DNA of 64,000 bases from Hymenobacter armeniacus (GCF_014699055.1 NZ_JACXAC010000001.1:620001-684000), one strand, 5' to 3'. Counted from the stretch's first letter, positions 42,646 to 51,677 are shown. The notes: generated by a model not told the origin, from the letters alone. A program made the numbers and translations.

Positions 42646-43307
42646 GCTGAGCCTGCGGGGCGCCCGGCAGTTCCGGTGGCCGGGAGCGTCGCCGCGTGCA
42701 AGATGGCCAGCGCTTCCTCGTCCGTCACTTCGCTAAAGTCCTGGTAGTATTGCCCGACGGCCCGGAAATCGAGCGGCGCCAGCAGGCACACCACTTCGTC
42801 GGCGGCGGCCTGCAGCTGGTGCAGCCCCTCGGGCGACGCTACTGGCACGGCCACGATGACGCGCGCCGGCTGCTCTTTCCGCACCAGCGCGATGGTGGCG
42901 AGCAGGGTTTGGCCGGTGGCCACGCCGTCGTCGACGACGACCACCGTGCGGCCGGCCAGCGGCTGGGGCGGGCGGTGGCCCAGGTAAGCCTCCCGCCGGG
43001 CTTTCAGCTTGGCCTGAATGGCGGCCACCCGCTCCGTCAGCCAGGCGTCGGGCACCTCCACGTGGGGGCTGAGCACGTAGCCGTACTCGCTCACGGCCCC
43101 GATGGCAAACTCGGAATTATGCGGGTGCCCCAGCTTCTTAATCAGCACCACGTCGAGGGGCCAGCCGAGGGCCTGGGCGATGACGACGCCCATGGGCAGC
43201 GCGCCGCGGGGCACGGCCAGCACCACGCCGGGCCGGCCGCGCAGGTGCTCCAGCCGCTGGGCCAGCAGCCGGGCCGCCGCCTGGCGATTAGCAAACCGGG
43301 TTTCCAT
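42642..43307 (-). CDS. Phosphoribosyltransferase family protein
   Basis: 221 aa from METRFANRQAAARLLAQRL. The type I PRTase PRPP loop VVVVDDGVATGQTLLA is clear, with GVVLAVPRGALPMGVVIAQAL, VLIKKLGHPHNSEFAIGAV and YYQDFSEVTDEEA near the end. This is the PRTase family found with dienelactone-hydrolase-like proteins in dormancy clusters; in M. tuberculosis Rv2030c a PRTase and an erythromycin esterase domain occur in one protein. Substrate unknown. It is 25 bp after the hydrolase gene. Confidence 0.92.
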   Translation of the reverse strand: METRFANRQAAARLLAQRLEHLRGRPGVVLAVPRGALPMGVVIAQALGWPLDVVLIKKLGHPHNSEFAIGAVSEYGYVLSPHVEVPDAWLTERVAAIQAKLKARREAYLGHRPPQPLAGRTVVVVDDGVATGQTLLATIALVRKEQPARVIVAVPVASPEGLHQLQAAADEVVCLLAPLDFRAVGQYYQDFSEVTDEEALAILHAATLPATGTAGRPAGSA

Positions 43308-43332
43308 CGCAAAAGGGAATTGTATGAAAGCG

Positions 43333-43965
43333 TCAGCTCAGGTACCGCTCGTACCAGGCCGTGGCGGCGGCGGCCACGGCTTCGAGCGCGCCGGGCTCCT
43401 CAAACAAGTGCCCCGCCCCGGGGATGAGCCGCAGCTCGCTGGGCGGCCGCAGGGCCTGCCGGGCCCGTTGGTTGAGCTGGACAACGTCCGTGTCGTGCTC
43501 ACCAACCAGCAGCAGCGTGGGGGCCGACACGCTGGGCAGCACGGACAGCACCAAATCGGGCCGGCCCCCGCGCGACACCACGGCCCGGACCCGGGGGCCC
43601 AGCTCGGCCGCCGCCGCCAGGGCCGAGGCGGCCCCGGTGCTGGCCCCGAACAAGCCCAGCGGCAGCTTGGCCAGGGCCGGCTGCTGGCGGGCCCAGTGCG
43701 TGGCTTCCACCAGCCGGTGCGTGAGCAGGGGAATGTCGAAGCGGGTGGCGTAGGTCTCGTCCTCGGCCGGGGTGAGCAGGTCGAAGAGGAGGGTGGCCAG
43801 TCCGGCCTGGGCCAGGTGCCGGGCCACGGCGCGGTTGCGCGGGCTGAGCCGGCTGCTGCCGCTGCCGTGCGAGAAAATCACCAGCCCCGCGGCTTGGTCG
43901 GGCACTTCCAAATCGCCCGGCAGGATGAGGTCGGAAAGAACGAGCTGAACGGTGTGGGTTTTCAT
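43333..43965 (-). CDS. Alpha/beta hydrolase, dienelactone hydrolase-like
   Basis: 210 aa. Oxyanion strand VIFSHGSGSSRLSPRN, nucleophile elbow GLFGASTGAASALAAAA (Ser), acid in LLLVGEHDTDVV and His in IPGAGHLFEEPGAL. It belongs to the short DLH/YcjY-like hydrolases that are fused to or neighbours of the PRTase family. It is first of a two-gene operon with the PRTase. Confidence 0.9.
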   Translation of the reverse strand: MKTHTVQLVLSDLILPGDLEVPDQAAGLVIFSHGSGSSRLSPRNRAVARHLAQAGLATLLFDLLTPAEDETYATRFDIPLLTHRLVEATHWARQQPALAKLPLGLFGASTGAASALAAAAELGPRVRAVVSRGGRPDLVLSVLPSVSAPTLLLVGEHDTDVVQLNQRARQALRPPSELRLIPGAGHLFEEPGALEAVAAAATAWYERYLS

Positions 43966-44037
43966 GGGGCCGGCGGTGAGGTGAGGGCCTGAATGGCGGC
44001 TAGCGCGGTTTCGGGGTCACTGTATAGGCTGAAAGAG

Positions 44038-44123
44038 GTAGGGGCGGGGCCTGCCCCCGCCCGCCGTAGAATGGACTCGGGAGCTTGGCGCGAACGACGG
44101 GCGGGGGCGGGCCCCGCCCCTAC
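44038..44123. repeat. GC-rich dispersed palindrome (GTAGGGGCGGGGC family)
   Basis: Left arm GTAGGGGCGGGGCCTGCCCC with GCCCG, right arm CGGGCGGGGGCGGGCCCCG with CCCCTAC, about 34 bp apart. One of four palindrome families in the window. It lies in the divergent region. Confidence 0.8.
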
Positions 44124-44145
44124 ATCCGCGGACCCCGATACGGCG

Positions 44146-44211
44146 CTAAATAAACCGGCTGTCCTCGGTGGAAACATGACCGGCATTAGGCAAAAGGGTG
44201 ATTTTGCTTAT
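44146..44211 (-). promoter_or_regulatory. Weak candidate tandem dyad promoter of the hydrolase-PRTase pair
   Basis: GTGAT-TTTG-CTTAT at 44198-44211 and ATGAC-CGGC-ATTAG at 44176-44189 are degenerate dyads with centres 22 bp apart. On the minus strand the aligned octamer is TTATTTAG (44153-44146), a poor -7 match. The geometry agrees with the other promoters, but the bases match weakly. Confidence 0.3.
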
Positions 44212-44335
44212 GGCGTGGTGACTTGCCTGTCAGTAAGTTAGTTGAACCAAGCAAGGGCCGGCGGAGTGCTCCGAAAACAATCTTTCAGCCCCGCCGGAAG
44301 TTGAGGCTTTGCCCAAACCTCTTTTGCGTTTGACA

Positions 44336-45631
44336 ATGGCACCTGCATTTCCCACCCACCCCCTGCGCCAAGCGGCCGACCTCGGCCCCGTACTGGCGGC
44401 CATTGGCGATGCCCGCGTGGTGCTGCTGGGCGAAGCCTCGCACGGCACCCACGAGTACTACACCTGGCGCACGGCCCTAAGCAAGCGCCTGATTAGCGAA
44501 AAAGGCTTCCAGTTTATTGGCGTGGAAGGCGACTGGCCCGACTGCTTCGAGGTGAACGCGGCCATCAAGCAGGACGCCGTGACCTACGGCTCGGCCGCGC
44601 AATTGCTCCAAACCTTCAACCGCTGGCCCACCTGGATGTGGGGCAACTGGGAGATTTCGGCCCTGGTGGAGTGGCTGCACCGCCACAACCTAAGCCAGCC
44701 CGCCGCGCGCCGCGTGGGCTTCTACGGCCTCGACGTGTACAGCCTCTGGGAATCGCTGCAAGCCGTGCTGCACTACGTGGAGCAGCAGGGCGACGGCGCC
44801 CTGACGGCCGCCCGCCACGCGTTCCACTGCTTCGAGCCCTACAGCGCCGACCCGCAGCAGTACGCCCGGGCCGTGGCTTTTGTATCGGAAGACTGCCAGG
44901 ACGAGGTGGCCGGCCTGCTGCGCACCATGCGCCGCCAGGCCGCCGGCCGGGCCTACGCCAGCCTGCCCGAGCGCGAGCAGGCCTTCGCCGCCGAGCAAAA
45001 CGCCCTGGTGGCCGTGAACGCCGAGCGTTACTACAAGGCCATGCTGCGCGGCGGCGGCTCGTCGTGGAACGTGCGCGACCGGCACATGATGGAAACCCTC
45101 GCCCGCCTGCTGGAGCTGCACGGCCCCGGGAGCAAAGCCATTGTGTGGGCGCACAATACCCACGTGGGCGACGCCCGCTACACCGACATGCGCCGCGACG
45201 GCGAGGTCAACATCGGCCAGCTGGCCCGCGAACAATTGGGGCGTGAGCAGGTGTTCAGCGTCGGCTTTGGCTCCTACGAGGGCAGCGTGGTGGCGGGCAA
45301 GGATTGGGGCGCCCCGCGCGAGAAAATGGCCGTGCCCCGCGCCGTGCGCGCCTCCTGGGAACACCAGCTGCACGAGCAGCTGCGGGGCGACAACGCCGTG
45401 CTGCTCTCCGCCGAGCTGCGCAACCACTCCAGGCTGCAGCAGCCGGTGGGCCACCGCGCCATTGGGGTGGTGTACCGGCCGCAGTTCGAGCAGTTTGGCA
45501 ACTACGTGCCCTCCCTCATCCCCGAGCGCTACGACGCCTTCCTGTTCCTCGACCGCACCCAGGCGCTGCACCCGCTGCCCACCACCCCGCAGCCCAACGT
45601 GCCGCCGGACCTGTACCCGTGGGGCGAGTAA
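44336..45631 (+). CDS. Erythromycin esterase-family protein
   Basis: 431 aa from MAPAFPTHPLRQAADLG; the in-frame TTG at 44309 is an alternative start. The EreA/EreB family motifs are visible: VVLLGEASHGTHEYYTWRT with the active-site Glu and His, FIGVEGDWPDCFEVNA, NRWPTWMWGNWE, VGFYGLDVYS, and WAHNTHVGDARYTDM with the second His pair. Family members hydrolyse macrolide esters or other ester/lactone bonds; here the setting (USPs, PRTase) suggests a stress-related role rather than drug resistance. A terminator follows. Confidence 0.9.
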   Translation: MAPAFPTHPLRQAADLGPVLAAIGDARVVLLGEASHGTHEYYTWRTALSKRLISEKGFQFIGVEGDWPDCFEVNAAIKQDAVTYGSAAQLLQTFNRWPTWMWGNWEISALVEWLHRHNLSQPAARRVGFYGLDVYSLWESLQAVLHYVEQQGDGALTAARHAFHCFEPYSADPQQYARAVAFVSEDCQDEVAGLLRTMRRQAAGRAYASLPEREQAFAAEQNALVAVNAERYYKAMLRGGGSSWNVRDRHMMETLARLLELHGPGSKAIVWAHNTHVGDARYTDMRRDGEVNIGQLAREQLGREQVFSVGFGSYEGSVVAGKDWGAPREKMAVPRAVRASWEHQLHEQLRGDNAVLLSAELRNHSRLQQPVGHRAIGVVYRPQFEQFGNYVPSLIPERYDAFLFLDRTQALHPLPTTPQPNVPPDLYPWGE

Positions 45632-45652
45632 GGCCGGTTGGGCCACTGACCG

Positions 45653-45687
45653 AAAGCGCAGGCCGCCGTGGGGCAGCCTGCGCTTTT
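45653..45687 (+). terminator. Intrinsic terminator of the EreA-like gene
   Basis: Hairpin with stem GCGCAGGC/GCCTGCGC, a loop of 12 bases and a run of four T. The three A before the left stem make it weakly bidirectional. It lies about 20 bp after the stop codon. Confidence 0.75.
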
Positions 45688-45743
45688 GGTTGGAGTTTCT
45701 ATGTCGGTTGACTTCGCCCTTTCTCATGGCATCAAGTCAGCGC

Positions 45744-47513
45744 TCAGTGCTGCACTTGTAGCCGCAGCTGTTCCACCTGGCTGCCGTGCAGCAGCCGGCA
45801 CAGGTACACGCCGTTGGGCAGCGCGGCGGTGGGCAGGGTCAGGGTTTGCCAGGCGTCTCCGGTGGGCGCGGGGGCCTGGAGCGTGGCCACCAGCGTGCCG
45901 TACTGGCTGAATACCTGCACCTGCACCGGGCCGGTCGCGGGCAGGCGGTAGCGCAGTAGGGTAGCAGCCCCGGCCGGATTAGGATAAGCTTCCAGGGCCA
46001 CCGGGGCGCTGGTCGCGGGGTCGGTATTTGGGCACCCCGTGTGGCGGCCGTACTTCACCGTGCCGTAATCGACAAGCTTGGGGCCATAGTCGGAGGCCCA
46101 GCCGGTGGCGTAAGCATCGCCCTGGGGGCTGACGGCCAGCGCGGTAGCCGTAGCGGTTTTGTAGCCCGGGTGACTGGCGAGGCCCAGCCACAGTTCATGG
46201 CCCCGCTGCTTGTCGTATTTCACCGTGGCATAAATTGACCGGAAGAGATAAATGGCCGTGCCCGTGATGTATACATCTCCGGAAGCATCCAAGGCAACGT
46301 CAACGGGTATTTCGTCCGTGTCCTCGGGAATGCCGCTCTGAACCTGAGGGCCAAAGTACCGCGCCACCCACCGCTGCTGCCCCGTGCGCGAGCCGTACTT
46401 GACCGTGGCGTAGTGCGGGCTGATGGTGCTGCCGGGCAGGAGGGGGGGCGCATCCGGGGCCCGCAAGCCATCGGAGGAACCGGTCACGTAGGCATTGCCG
46501 GACGGGTCCACGGCGATGGCGACGGCGTTATCGGCAGAAGTGGCCGTTTCGGCGTAGCGGGTCACCCAGAGTGGCTGGCCGGTGCGCTCGTCGTACTTCA
46601 CGGTGGCGTAATCGGCGTTGCCGGCGGCGTTTTGCGAGTTGCCCGTCACGTACACGTTGCCCGCCGCGTCCACCGCCAGGTCCTTGGCCAGGTCGTCGTG
46701 CGCCGGGGTGCCGCCGAAGCGGCTGGCCCACTGCTGGCGGCCCGTGCGCCCGTCGTACTGCACGGTGGCGTAGTCGTAGTCCGCGGCGCAGTAGGAGCTG
46801 CCGGTCACGTACACGTCGCCCGAGTGCGTGAGGGCGATGCCCACGGGCGTGTCGGTGGCGTTGGCGGGGCCGTTGTAGCGGGTGCGCCATTCGGTCCGGC
46901 CGGTGGCCCCGTCGTACTTGATGGTCACGTAGTTCACGCCGCCAGTGGCCTCCACCGAGGAGCCGGTCACGTAGGCGTCGCCGGCGGCATTCACGGCAAT
47001 GCCAACGGCATTGTCGTTGCCATTGGCCGGGCCGTTGTAGCGCGCCAGCCAGCGTTGCTGGCCCGTTCGGGCGCTATACTTGATGGTCAGGTAGTCGAAG
47101 TTGCTGCCGTTGGAAGAATAGCCCGTGACGAAGACGTTCCCGTTTCGGTCCACGGCGAGGGCCGTGGGAACGTCGTCTTGGTGGGCCGGCCCGGAGTAGC
47201 GCGCGGCCCACAGCTGCTGGCCGGTGCGGGCGTCGTACTTCACGGTGACAAAGTCAATCAGCTCGTTGTTTTGGTAGTTACTGACCGTGCCGGTGACGTA
47301 CACGGCGTCGTTGCCGTCCACGGCCATTGCCGTGGCTCGGTCGTCCCCCGATACGTCGCTGTTGTAGTGGGCCAGCCAGGTTTCGGAAACCTGGCAGCTG
47401 GGGGGAGTACACCCGCCCGAAGACCCCGAATCGGGCTGCGATTGGGCGTGGCCGGGCTGCGTGAGCAGCAAGCCCGCGGCTGCCAGCAGGCAGCGAGTAA
47501 AATAGTGGTGCAT
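45744..47513 (-). CDS. Secreted SBBP beta-propeller protein with T9SS sorting domain
   Basis: 589 aa. Signal peptide MHHYFTRCLLAAAGLLLTQP to HAQ. Then seven or so repeats of a propeller-like unit, each containing DGNDAVYVTGT-type calls and a TVKYD strand (for example GNVFVTGYSSNGSNFDYLTI, GDVYVTGSSYCAADYDYATV, GNAYVTGSS), the SBBP pattern. The C-terminus (YPNPAGAATLLRYRLP, LPNGVYLCRLL) is a type A T9SS sorting domain, so the protein is exported across the outer membrane by type IX secretion. Ligand unknown. Confidence 0.92.
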   Translation of the reverse strand: MHHYFTRCLLAAAGLLLTQPGHAQSQPDSGSSGGCTPPSCQVSETWLAHYNSDVSGDDRATAMAVDGNDAVYVTGTVSNYQNNELIDFVTVKYDARTGQQLWAARYSGPAHQDDVPTALAVDRNGNVFVTGYSSNGSNFDYLTIKYSARTGQQRWLARYNGPANGNDNAVGIAVNAAGDAYVTGSSVEATGGVNYVTIKYDGATGRTEWRTRYNGPANATDTPVGIALTHSGDVYVTGSSYCAADYDYATVQYDGRTGRQQWASRFGGTPAHDDLAKDLAVDAAGNVYVTGNSQNAAGNADYATVKYDERTGQPLWVTRYAETATSADNAVAIAVDPSGNAYVTGSSDGLRAPDAPPLLPGSTISPHYATVKYGSRTGQQRWVARYFGPQVQSGIPEDTDEIPVDVALDASGDVYITGTAIYLFRSIYATVKYDKQRGHELWLGLASHPGYKTATATALAVSPQGDAYATGWASDYGPKLVDYGTVKYGRHTGCPNTDPATSAPVALEAYPNPAGAATLLRYRLPATGPVQVQVFSQYGTLVATLQAPAPTGDAWQTLTLPTAALPNGVYLCRLLHGSQVEQLRLQVQH

Positions 47514-47988
47514 GAGCGTACGGGTTTGGTGAATAGAAAAAGGGGTTCAGACTTGCTTTGGGGAATGACTGGCGCTGGGCATTGGGGCACTACGCCCGCA
47601 GCATCAAGCGGCTAAGGGTGGCCGGGTAGCCGGGCGCATCCGGGCGCACTGGCCCGCACGGCGGTAGCTGGCAAGCATCACGGCTACTCATTGGGCAGGG
47701 CAAGAAAGCCGGCAACAAACCGAAACAAAATGATTGAAATCAGACTGTCAATTGATTATGCTTTCTGCTTGCTTGCTCCGGACTGGAAGCCGCGTGCGCT
47801 GAGCTGGCCCTGCAAATGCCGCAGGGGGCTGGAACAGGCGGGCCGCGGCCGACCGCTGTTCCTAATTAGGCAAATGCCTGATGCTAATCATGTTCCGGAA
47901 TTTATCCCCGACGCAGATTTGCGCTTTTCCCACTGGTTGCGCCCCGCTTCACCGCGCCGCTATTTATACCACCTCATTCCCGTGCCCC
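47514..47988. other. Intergenic region between the propeller and a USP gene
   Basis: 475 bp between divergent genes. It holds a lone dyad ATGAT-TGAA-ATCAG at 47730-47743, the USP promoter at 47856-47921, and no plausible ORF. The lone dyad overlaps a TCATTTTG (minus strand) that could be a -7 element of the propeller gene, where bound protein would repress. Confidence 0.55.
47856..47921 (+). promoter_or_regulatory. FNR-like tandem dyad promoter of the USP at 47989
   Basis: Proximal dyad CTGAT-GCTA-ATCAT at 47878-47891 (centre 47884.5); the distal partner CTGTT-CCTA-ATTAG at 47856-47869 is degenerate. The -7 octamer CAGATTTG at 47914-47921 keeps ATTTG and has TTTG starting 33.5 bp from the proximal centre. 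The ATG follows 68 bp later. Confidence 0.6.
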
Positions 47989-48837
47989 ATGCAACAGACG
48001 TTTGTGGTCATGACCGATTTTTCGGACGCCGCCCAAGCCGCCCTGTCCTACACCGCCCGCCTGGCCGCGCTGGTGGAGGGGCGCGTCATCCTGCTGCACA
48101 TCTTTGAAGACCCGCTGGCCGTGGCGCTGGAATCGCCTTTGGTGCTGGCGGCCGGGCGCCTGCGGTTCCGGCCGCAAACCAGCCGCGCCGCCGTGCTGGC
48201 CGCGCTAGCCCACGAAGCCCAGCAGCTGCCCGTGCCGGCCGAAGCCGAAACCGCCGAAGCACCGCTCGGCCCGGCGTTGCACCGCCTGCTGGCCCACCGC
48301 TTTCCGCAGCTGCTGGTGCTGGGCCGCGCCCACGCCCACGCCTGGTTCGAGCACCTGCTCACGCTGTCGCACCAAGCGGTGGTGCTGAAAGAAGCCCACG
48401 TGCCCGTGCTGCTGGTGCCAGAAAATTGGCACCGGCCGGAGCTGCCGCGCCGCGCCGTGGTGGGCGCCGACGGCGCGCCCCTGACCCTGCAGCCCGCCTG
48501 CCTGGCCGTGGCGCCGCTGCTGGCCCGGCTGCGGCTGGCCGCCACCGTGGTGCACGTGGCGGCCCACGCCCACGGCCCCTCCCGCGCCCCCGAGGCCCTG
48601 GAAGCCGTGCGGCAAACCAGCCTCTTCGGCCCGCTGGACGACAACCACGTGTACGACCTGCGCGAAACGGCCCCGGTCGCCGGCCTGCTGCAAGCCGTGC
48701 AGGAGCTGGACGCCGACCTGCTCGTGGTCATGCCCCGGCCCCATTTTTTTCCCGGCAACCTGTTTCACCACGACGTGACGGCCGAATTGCTGCGCACCAG
48801 CCCCGTGCCCGTGCTGGTGCTGCCCGCCGTGGCGTAG
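47989..48837 (+). CDS. Universal stress protein, two UspA domains
   Basis: 282 aa from MQQTFVVMTDFSDAAQAALS; the ORF extends to 47881 but that would run through the dyad, so the shorter start is used. The second domain opens RRAVVGADGAPLTLQ. The final loop is VVMPRPHFFPGNLFHHDVTAELL, a variant of the group's HRSVTAQ motif. Divergent from the T9SS propeller gene. Confidence 0.87.
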   Translation: MQQTFVVMTDFSDAAQAALSYTARLAALVEGRVILLHIFEDPLAVALESPLVLAAGRLRFRPQTSRAAVLAALAHEAQQLPVPAEAETAEAPLGPALHRLLAHRFPQLLVLGRAHAHAWFEHLLTLSHQAVVLKEAHVPVLLVPENWHRPELPRRAVVGADGAPLTLQPACLAVAPLLARLRLAATVVHVAAHAHGPSRAPEALEAVRQTSLFGPLDDNHVYDLRETAPVAGLLQAVQELDADLLVVMPRPHFFPGNLFHHDVTAELLRTSPVPVLVLPAVA

Positions 48838-48927
48838 CGCCCGGCCTGCGTTATGTAAAGGGGAAGTTGGTAAAGACAGTATATTGAATAGAGTATAATC
48901 GGTAAACGGCCCTGCTCAACCAGCCCG

Positions 48928-49761
48928 CTACAGCGTGAAGGTGAGGCCGGCCGTCCACACGGACAGCGCCCGCGAGTCGACGTCGTCGGCGGGCAGGTTC
49001 ACGGGCACCACGTAGCGCCAGCCGGCGGCCAGCTCCAGCTTGCCCACGGTGTAGCGCACGGGCACCGAAAGCTCGTAGTCGACCACGCTGAAACGGCGCA
49101 CGTTGCGCACCTTGGTGGTGCCGTTGCGCTTGTCCAGAGCGGCTTCGGCGAAGGACTGCGTGCCGGCCGCCACGCTCACCAGCGGCTCGATGGTGAGGTA
49201 ATTGTCGGCCCCAAAAACGTGCGGAATCTCAAAAGAGCGGGAGTTTTCTAAGGTCAGAAAGGCGTCGCCCTTGCTGGTGGACTTCCCAAACAAGTACGTG
49301 GCGCTCAGCCGCGAATACACCACGCCCCAGTCCTGGCCCAGGGCCGCGTCGAAGGCGTTGTTGACGTTGGATTTGACCAGCTGGCTGTTGGTGGGAAAGA
49401 AAAACCGCGAGTAGCTCACCGACACGTCCAGCGTGCGGCCGAAGTCGTGGTCCCAACCCACGGTCAGGTCGGTTTCGTCGAGGGCCGCGGGCGTGTTCAG
49501 CAGGTTATACAGGCCCAGCGTGCCGAAGAGGCCGTTTTTGGCGGTGTAAGTAAAGTCGGCGGTGAGGTAGGGGAACGCCACGGCCTGCGAGCGGCCGAAG
49601 TAGGTGGAATTGCTGCCGTAGCCGAGGGCGGCGGAAAAGTTGCGCGTGGGCGCGTCCGTGGCGGCGGTATCGGCGGGTGCGGGGGCGGCCGCGGCGCGGG
49701 GCGTGCCGGCCAGCAGCGCCCCGGCGAGCAGTAGCACCGAACAGGTAGCGGAAAAAGTCAA
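48928..49761 (-). CDS. Outer-membrane barrel protein
   Basis: 277 aa with a TTG start chosen because it gives a clean signal peptide (MTFSATCSVLLLAGALLAG to RAAAA); a TTG at 49785 is the alternative, and no ATG is in frame nearby. The mature part has many amphipathic strands ending in FxF/FT: SAALGYGSNSTYFGRS, FPYLTADFTYTAKNGLF, DVSVSYSRFFFP, YSRLSATYLFGK, LAAGWRYVVPV and a C-terminal TAGLTFTL. Pore or transport role unknown. An intrinsic terminator for the upstream peptide gene lies just before it. Confidence 0.7.
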   Translation of the reverse strand: MTFSATCSVLLLAGALLAGTPRAAAAPAPADTAATDAPTRNFSAALGYGSNSTYFGRSQAVAFPYLTADFTYTAKNGLFGTLGLYNLLNTPAALDETDLTVGWDHDFGRTLDVSVSYSRFFFPTNSQLVKSNVNNAFDAALGQDWGVVYSRLSATYLFGKSTSKGDAFLTLENSRSFEIPHVFGADNYLTIEPLVSVAAGTQSFAEAALDKRNGTTKVRNVRRFSVVDYELSVPVRYTVGKLELAAGWRYVVPVNLPADDVDSRALSVWTAGLTFTL

Positions 49762-49794
49762 AATCGAAGAAGAAAAAAGAAGCAAGGTAAAGCC

Positions 49795-49825
49795 AAAAAA
49801 GCCTCTCCGACAGTTGCGGAGAGGC
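49795..49825 (-). terminator. Intrinsic terminator after the first His-rich peptide gene
   Basis: On the minus strand GCCTCTCCG-CAACTGT-CGGAGAGGC forms a perfect 9-bp stem followed by six T. It lies about 32 bp after the stop of the 60-aa peptide gene and before the barrel gene. Confidence 0.85.
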
Positions 49826-49856
49826 TTGGAATGGGAGGCGGGGCGCCGCCGGCCGG

Positions 49857-50039
49857 CTAGTGCTGGCCGGCGCGCATGCCCTTGTGGCGGTGCTGGCCGC
49901 GGTGGCTGCCTTTCTTGCGGTGCTCGCCGGCGTGGGTGCCTTTCTTCTGACCAGGACGGGGGCCGGGTCCGGGTGCAGTCTGGGCCAGGGCGGCAAACGA
50001 GCACAGGAGGGCCAGGGACAACGTGAGGAAGCTTTTCAT
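49857..50039 (-). CDS. Small secreted Lys/His-rich peptide
   Basis: 60 aa. Signal peptide MKSFLTLSLALLCSFAALAQ, then TAPGPGPRPGQKKGTHAGEH and repeated basic/His motifs such as EHRKKGSHRGQH. It is clearly related to the peptide at 50094-50237 in its signal sequence (LCxFAALAQTAP). Mature part would bind anions or metals; no family recognised. Followed by a terminator. Confidence 0.7.
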   Translation of the reverse strand: MKSFLTLSLALLCSFAALAQTAPGPGPRPGQKKGTHAGEHRKKGSHRGQHRHKGMRAGQH

Positions 50040-50093
50040 GGGAAGTAAAAATGAAAGAGGTTAGCAAAAAGGAGAAGTGAGCGGGACGGCCAA

Positions 50094-50237
50094 TTACTTG
50101 ACTTTGTGGCCGCCGTGGTGGCCATGGTGGCCGTGGCGCCCGCCGTGATGGCCGCCGTGGTGGCCTTTGGGAGCGGTTTGGGCCAGCGCGGCAAAGGCGC
50201 ACAGCAGGGCCAGGGCGGAAAGCGTGAGCTTTTTCAT
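50094..50237 (-). CDS. Small secreted His/Gly-rich peptide (47 aa)
   Basis: Signal peptide MKKLTLSALALLCAFAALAQ, then KGHHGGHHGGRHGHHGHHGG, a run of His-His pairs likely to bind transition metals. ATG at 50237, stop TAA at 50094. A paralogue lies immediately downstream at 49857-50039. Expressed in the same direction as, and downstream of, the histidine kinase gene. Confidence 0.65.
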   Translation of the reverse strand: MKKLTLSALALLCAFAALAQTAPKGHHGGHHGGRHGHHGHHGGHKVK

Positions 50238-50329
50238 GGGAATAGTGGGGGTTTGGGTTAGAAGACGATTCAAACCTACCCCGCCAACATGATGCGAACA
50301 TGATAAGCGCGCAGCCTGCCGCGCCGCCG

Positions 50330-51652
50330 TCAGCCGGCGGCCGGAAACGTGAGCAGAAACGACGTGCCCAGCCCCTCGATGGAGTTGACTTCCAGCCGGA
50401 TGCCGTGCAGCTCGGCGATGGTGCGGGCAATGCTCAGGCCGAGGCCGTAGCTGTCGGCATCGGCGGCAGCGCCCTTGTCGAAGGGCTGGAACAGGCGCGG
50501 CAGCTGCTCGCGGGCAATGCCGAGGCCGGTGTCGCGCACTTCAAGCACATAGCCGCCAGTGGGCGCGGGTCGGCCCAGCAGGTCGATGCGGCCGCCGGCG
50601 CGGTTATACTTGATGGCGTTGCTCACCAGGTTGTAAATCAGGGTAAAGAGCAGGCCGCGGTTGGCGTTTTTGACTTCAAAATCGGGCGCCACGGCTTGGT
50701 GCAGCGTGAGGCCGAGCACGGCCAGGCGGTCCTGCACTTCCTCGCACACTTCGGCCACTAGCGGGGCCAGGGGCACGGTTTCGGCGCGGGCAAACTGGTC
50801 GTTTTCAATCTTCGACATCATCAGCAGCGCCTTAATAATGGTGCGCAGCCGGTGCACGGTGCGCTGCGACTCCACCACGCGCAGCTGGTTTTCGTCGCTC
50901 AGGCTCTCGTCGGCCAGCATGTTGTCGAAGCGGTATTGCAGGGCGGCCAGGGGCGTGAGCAACTCGTGCGAGGCTTCGGCAATGAACTTACGCTCCTTCG
51001 AAAACGAAGCCTGAATGGTGGTCATCATCTCGCGCAGGCTCTCGTCGAGGTAGCGGAAGTCGTCGGTGCTGGTTTCGATGGGCGCGAAGTTGAACGCCGC
51101 CGGGTGCTGCGCATTCTTCAGCCGCTGCCGGATGATGGTGTAAAACGGCTCCAGCAGGTAGCGGAAAAACGCCACGTCGGCCAGTGTGGTCAGGGCCACG
51201 GCCACCAGCAGAATGTACAGCGCATAATGCCGGAAATTCCGCTCCGTTTCGCCGATGCTGCCGGTGCTGCGCCCGATTTCGAGCAGGTAGTTCTGGCCCG
51301 CATCGGCGAAGGAGTAGCTCAGCACACGGTACTCCACAATCTCGTCTTCCACGGCCCGCTTGGCGTCCTCAATGCCGCTGATGCTGGGGCCGGGCGGAAT
51401 GGCTTCCAGGGAAATAAATTCTTCTTTCAGCAGGTTGTAACTGCCGTAGGAAGATTCCTCTTCGGTGATGAAGGCCGAGATGCCGTTGCGCCGAATCAGC
51501 TTGAGCACCTTTTCCTTCTTCTGGGCCAGGCGTTGGTCGGTGCTCAAGCGGGCCAGCCGGCTCATGGCCAGCGGCAGCGCCCCCACCAGCACCAGCAGAA
51601 TGGCCACCCGCGAAAGGGCATTGAAGAGGGAAAATTTGGTGCTGAGCTTCAC
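50330..51652 (-). CDS. Membrane-bound sensor histidine kinase
   Basis: 440 aa. One N-terminal membrane helix (AILLVLVGALPLAMSRL), a periplasmic sensor of about 115 residues, a second helix (YALYILLVAVALTTLADVAF), then the H-box EASHELLTPLAALQYRF, N-box LIYNLVSNAIKYN and G-boxes VRDTGLGIAREQLP and SYGLGLSIARTIAELHG. It is the CusS/QseC-like OmpR-family partner type. The regulator gene lies upstream, with a REP-like palindrome between them. Confidence 0.92.
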   Translation of the reverse strand: MKLSTKFSLFNALSRVAILLVLVGALPLAMSRLARLSTDQRLAQKKEKVLKLIRRNGISAFITEEESSYGSYNLLKEEFISLEAIPPGPSISGIEDAKRAVEDEIVEYRVLSYSFADAGQNYLLEIGRSTGSIGETERNFRHYALYILLVAVALTTLADVAFFRYLLEPFYTIIRQRLKNAQHPAAFNFAPIETSTDDFRYLDESLREMMTTIQASFSKERKFIAEASHELLTPLAALQYRFDNMLADESLSDENQLRVVESQRTVHRLRTIIKALLMMSKIENDQFARAETVPLAPLVAEVCEEVQDRLAVLGLTLHQAVAPDFEVKNANRGLLFTLIYNLVSNAIKYNRAGGRIDLLGRPAPTGGYVLEVRDTGLGIAREQLPRLFQPFDKGAAADADSYGLGLSIARTIAELHGIRLEVNSIEGLGTSFLLTFPAAG

Positions 51653-51677
51653 GGAGAGCAGTTAATAAAATCGAAAA

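Larger units (their letters stand above)
43966..44335. other. Intergenic region between the hydrolase and EreA-like genes
   Basis: 370 bp between divergent genes. It contains the GC-rich palindrome at 44038-44123, a possible promoter for the minus-strand hydrolase-PRTase pair at 44146-44211, and no convincing ORF. ORFs called on this strand read the palindrome itself. Confidence 0.6.

Noticed and set aside
43962-44186. 74-aa minus-strand ORF
   Set aside because: It mostly translates the GC-rich palindrome (repeated GAGPAP), so it is not a gene.
47730-47743. ATGAT-TGAA-ATCAG as an activating site of the USP at 47989
   Set aside because: The dyad is good but no -7 element lies at the right distance on either strand. 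It is reported only as an unpaired site.
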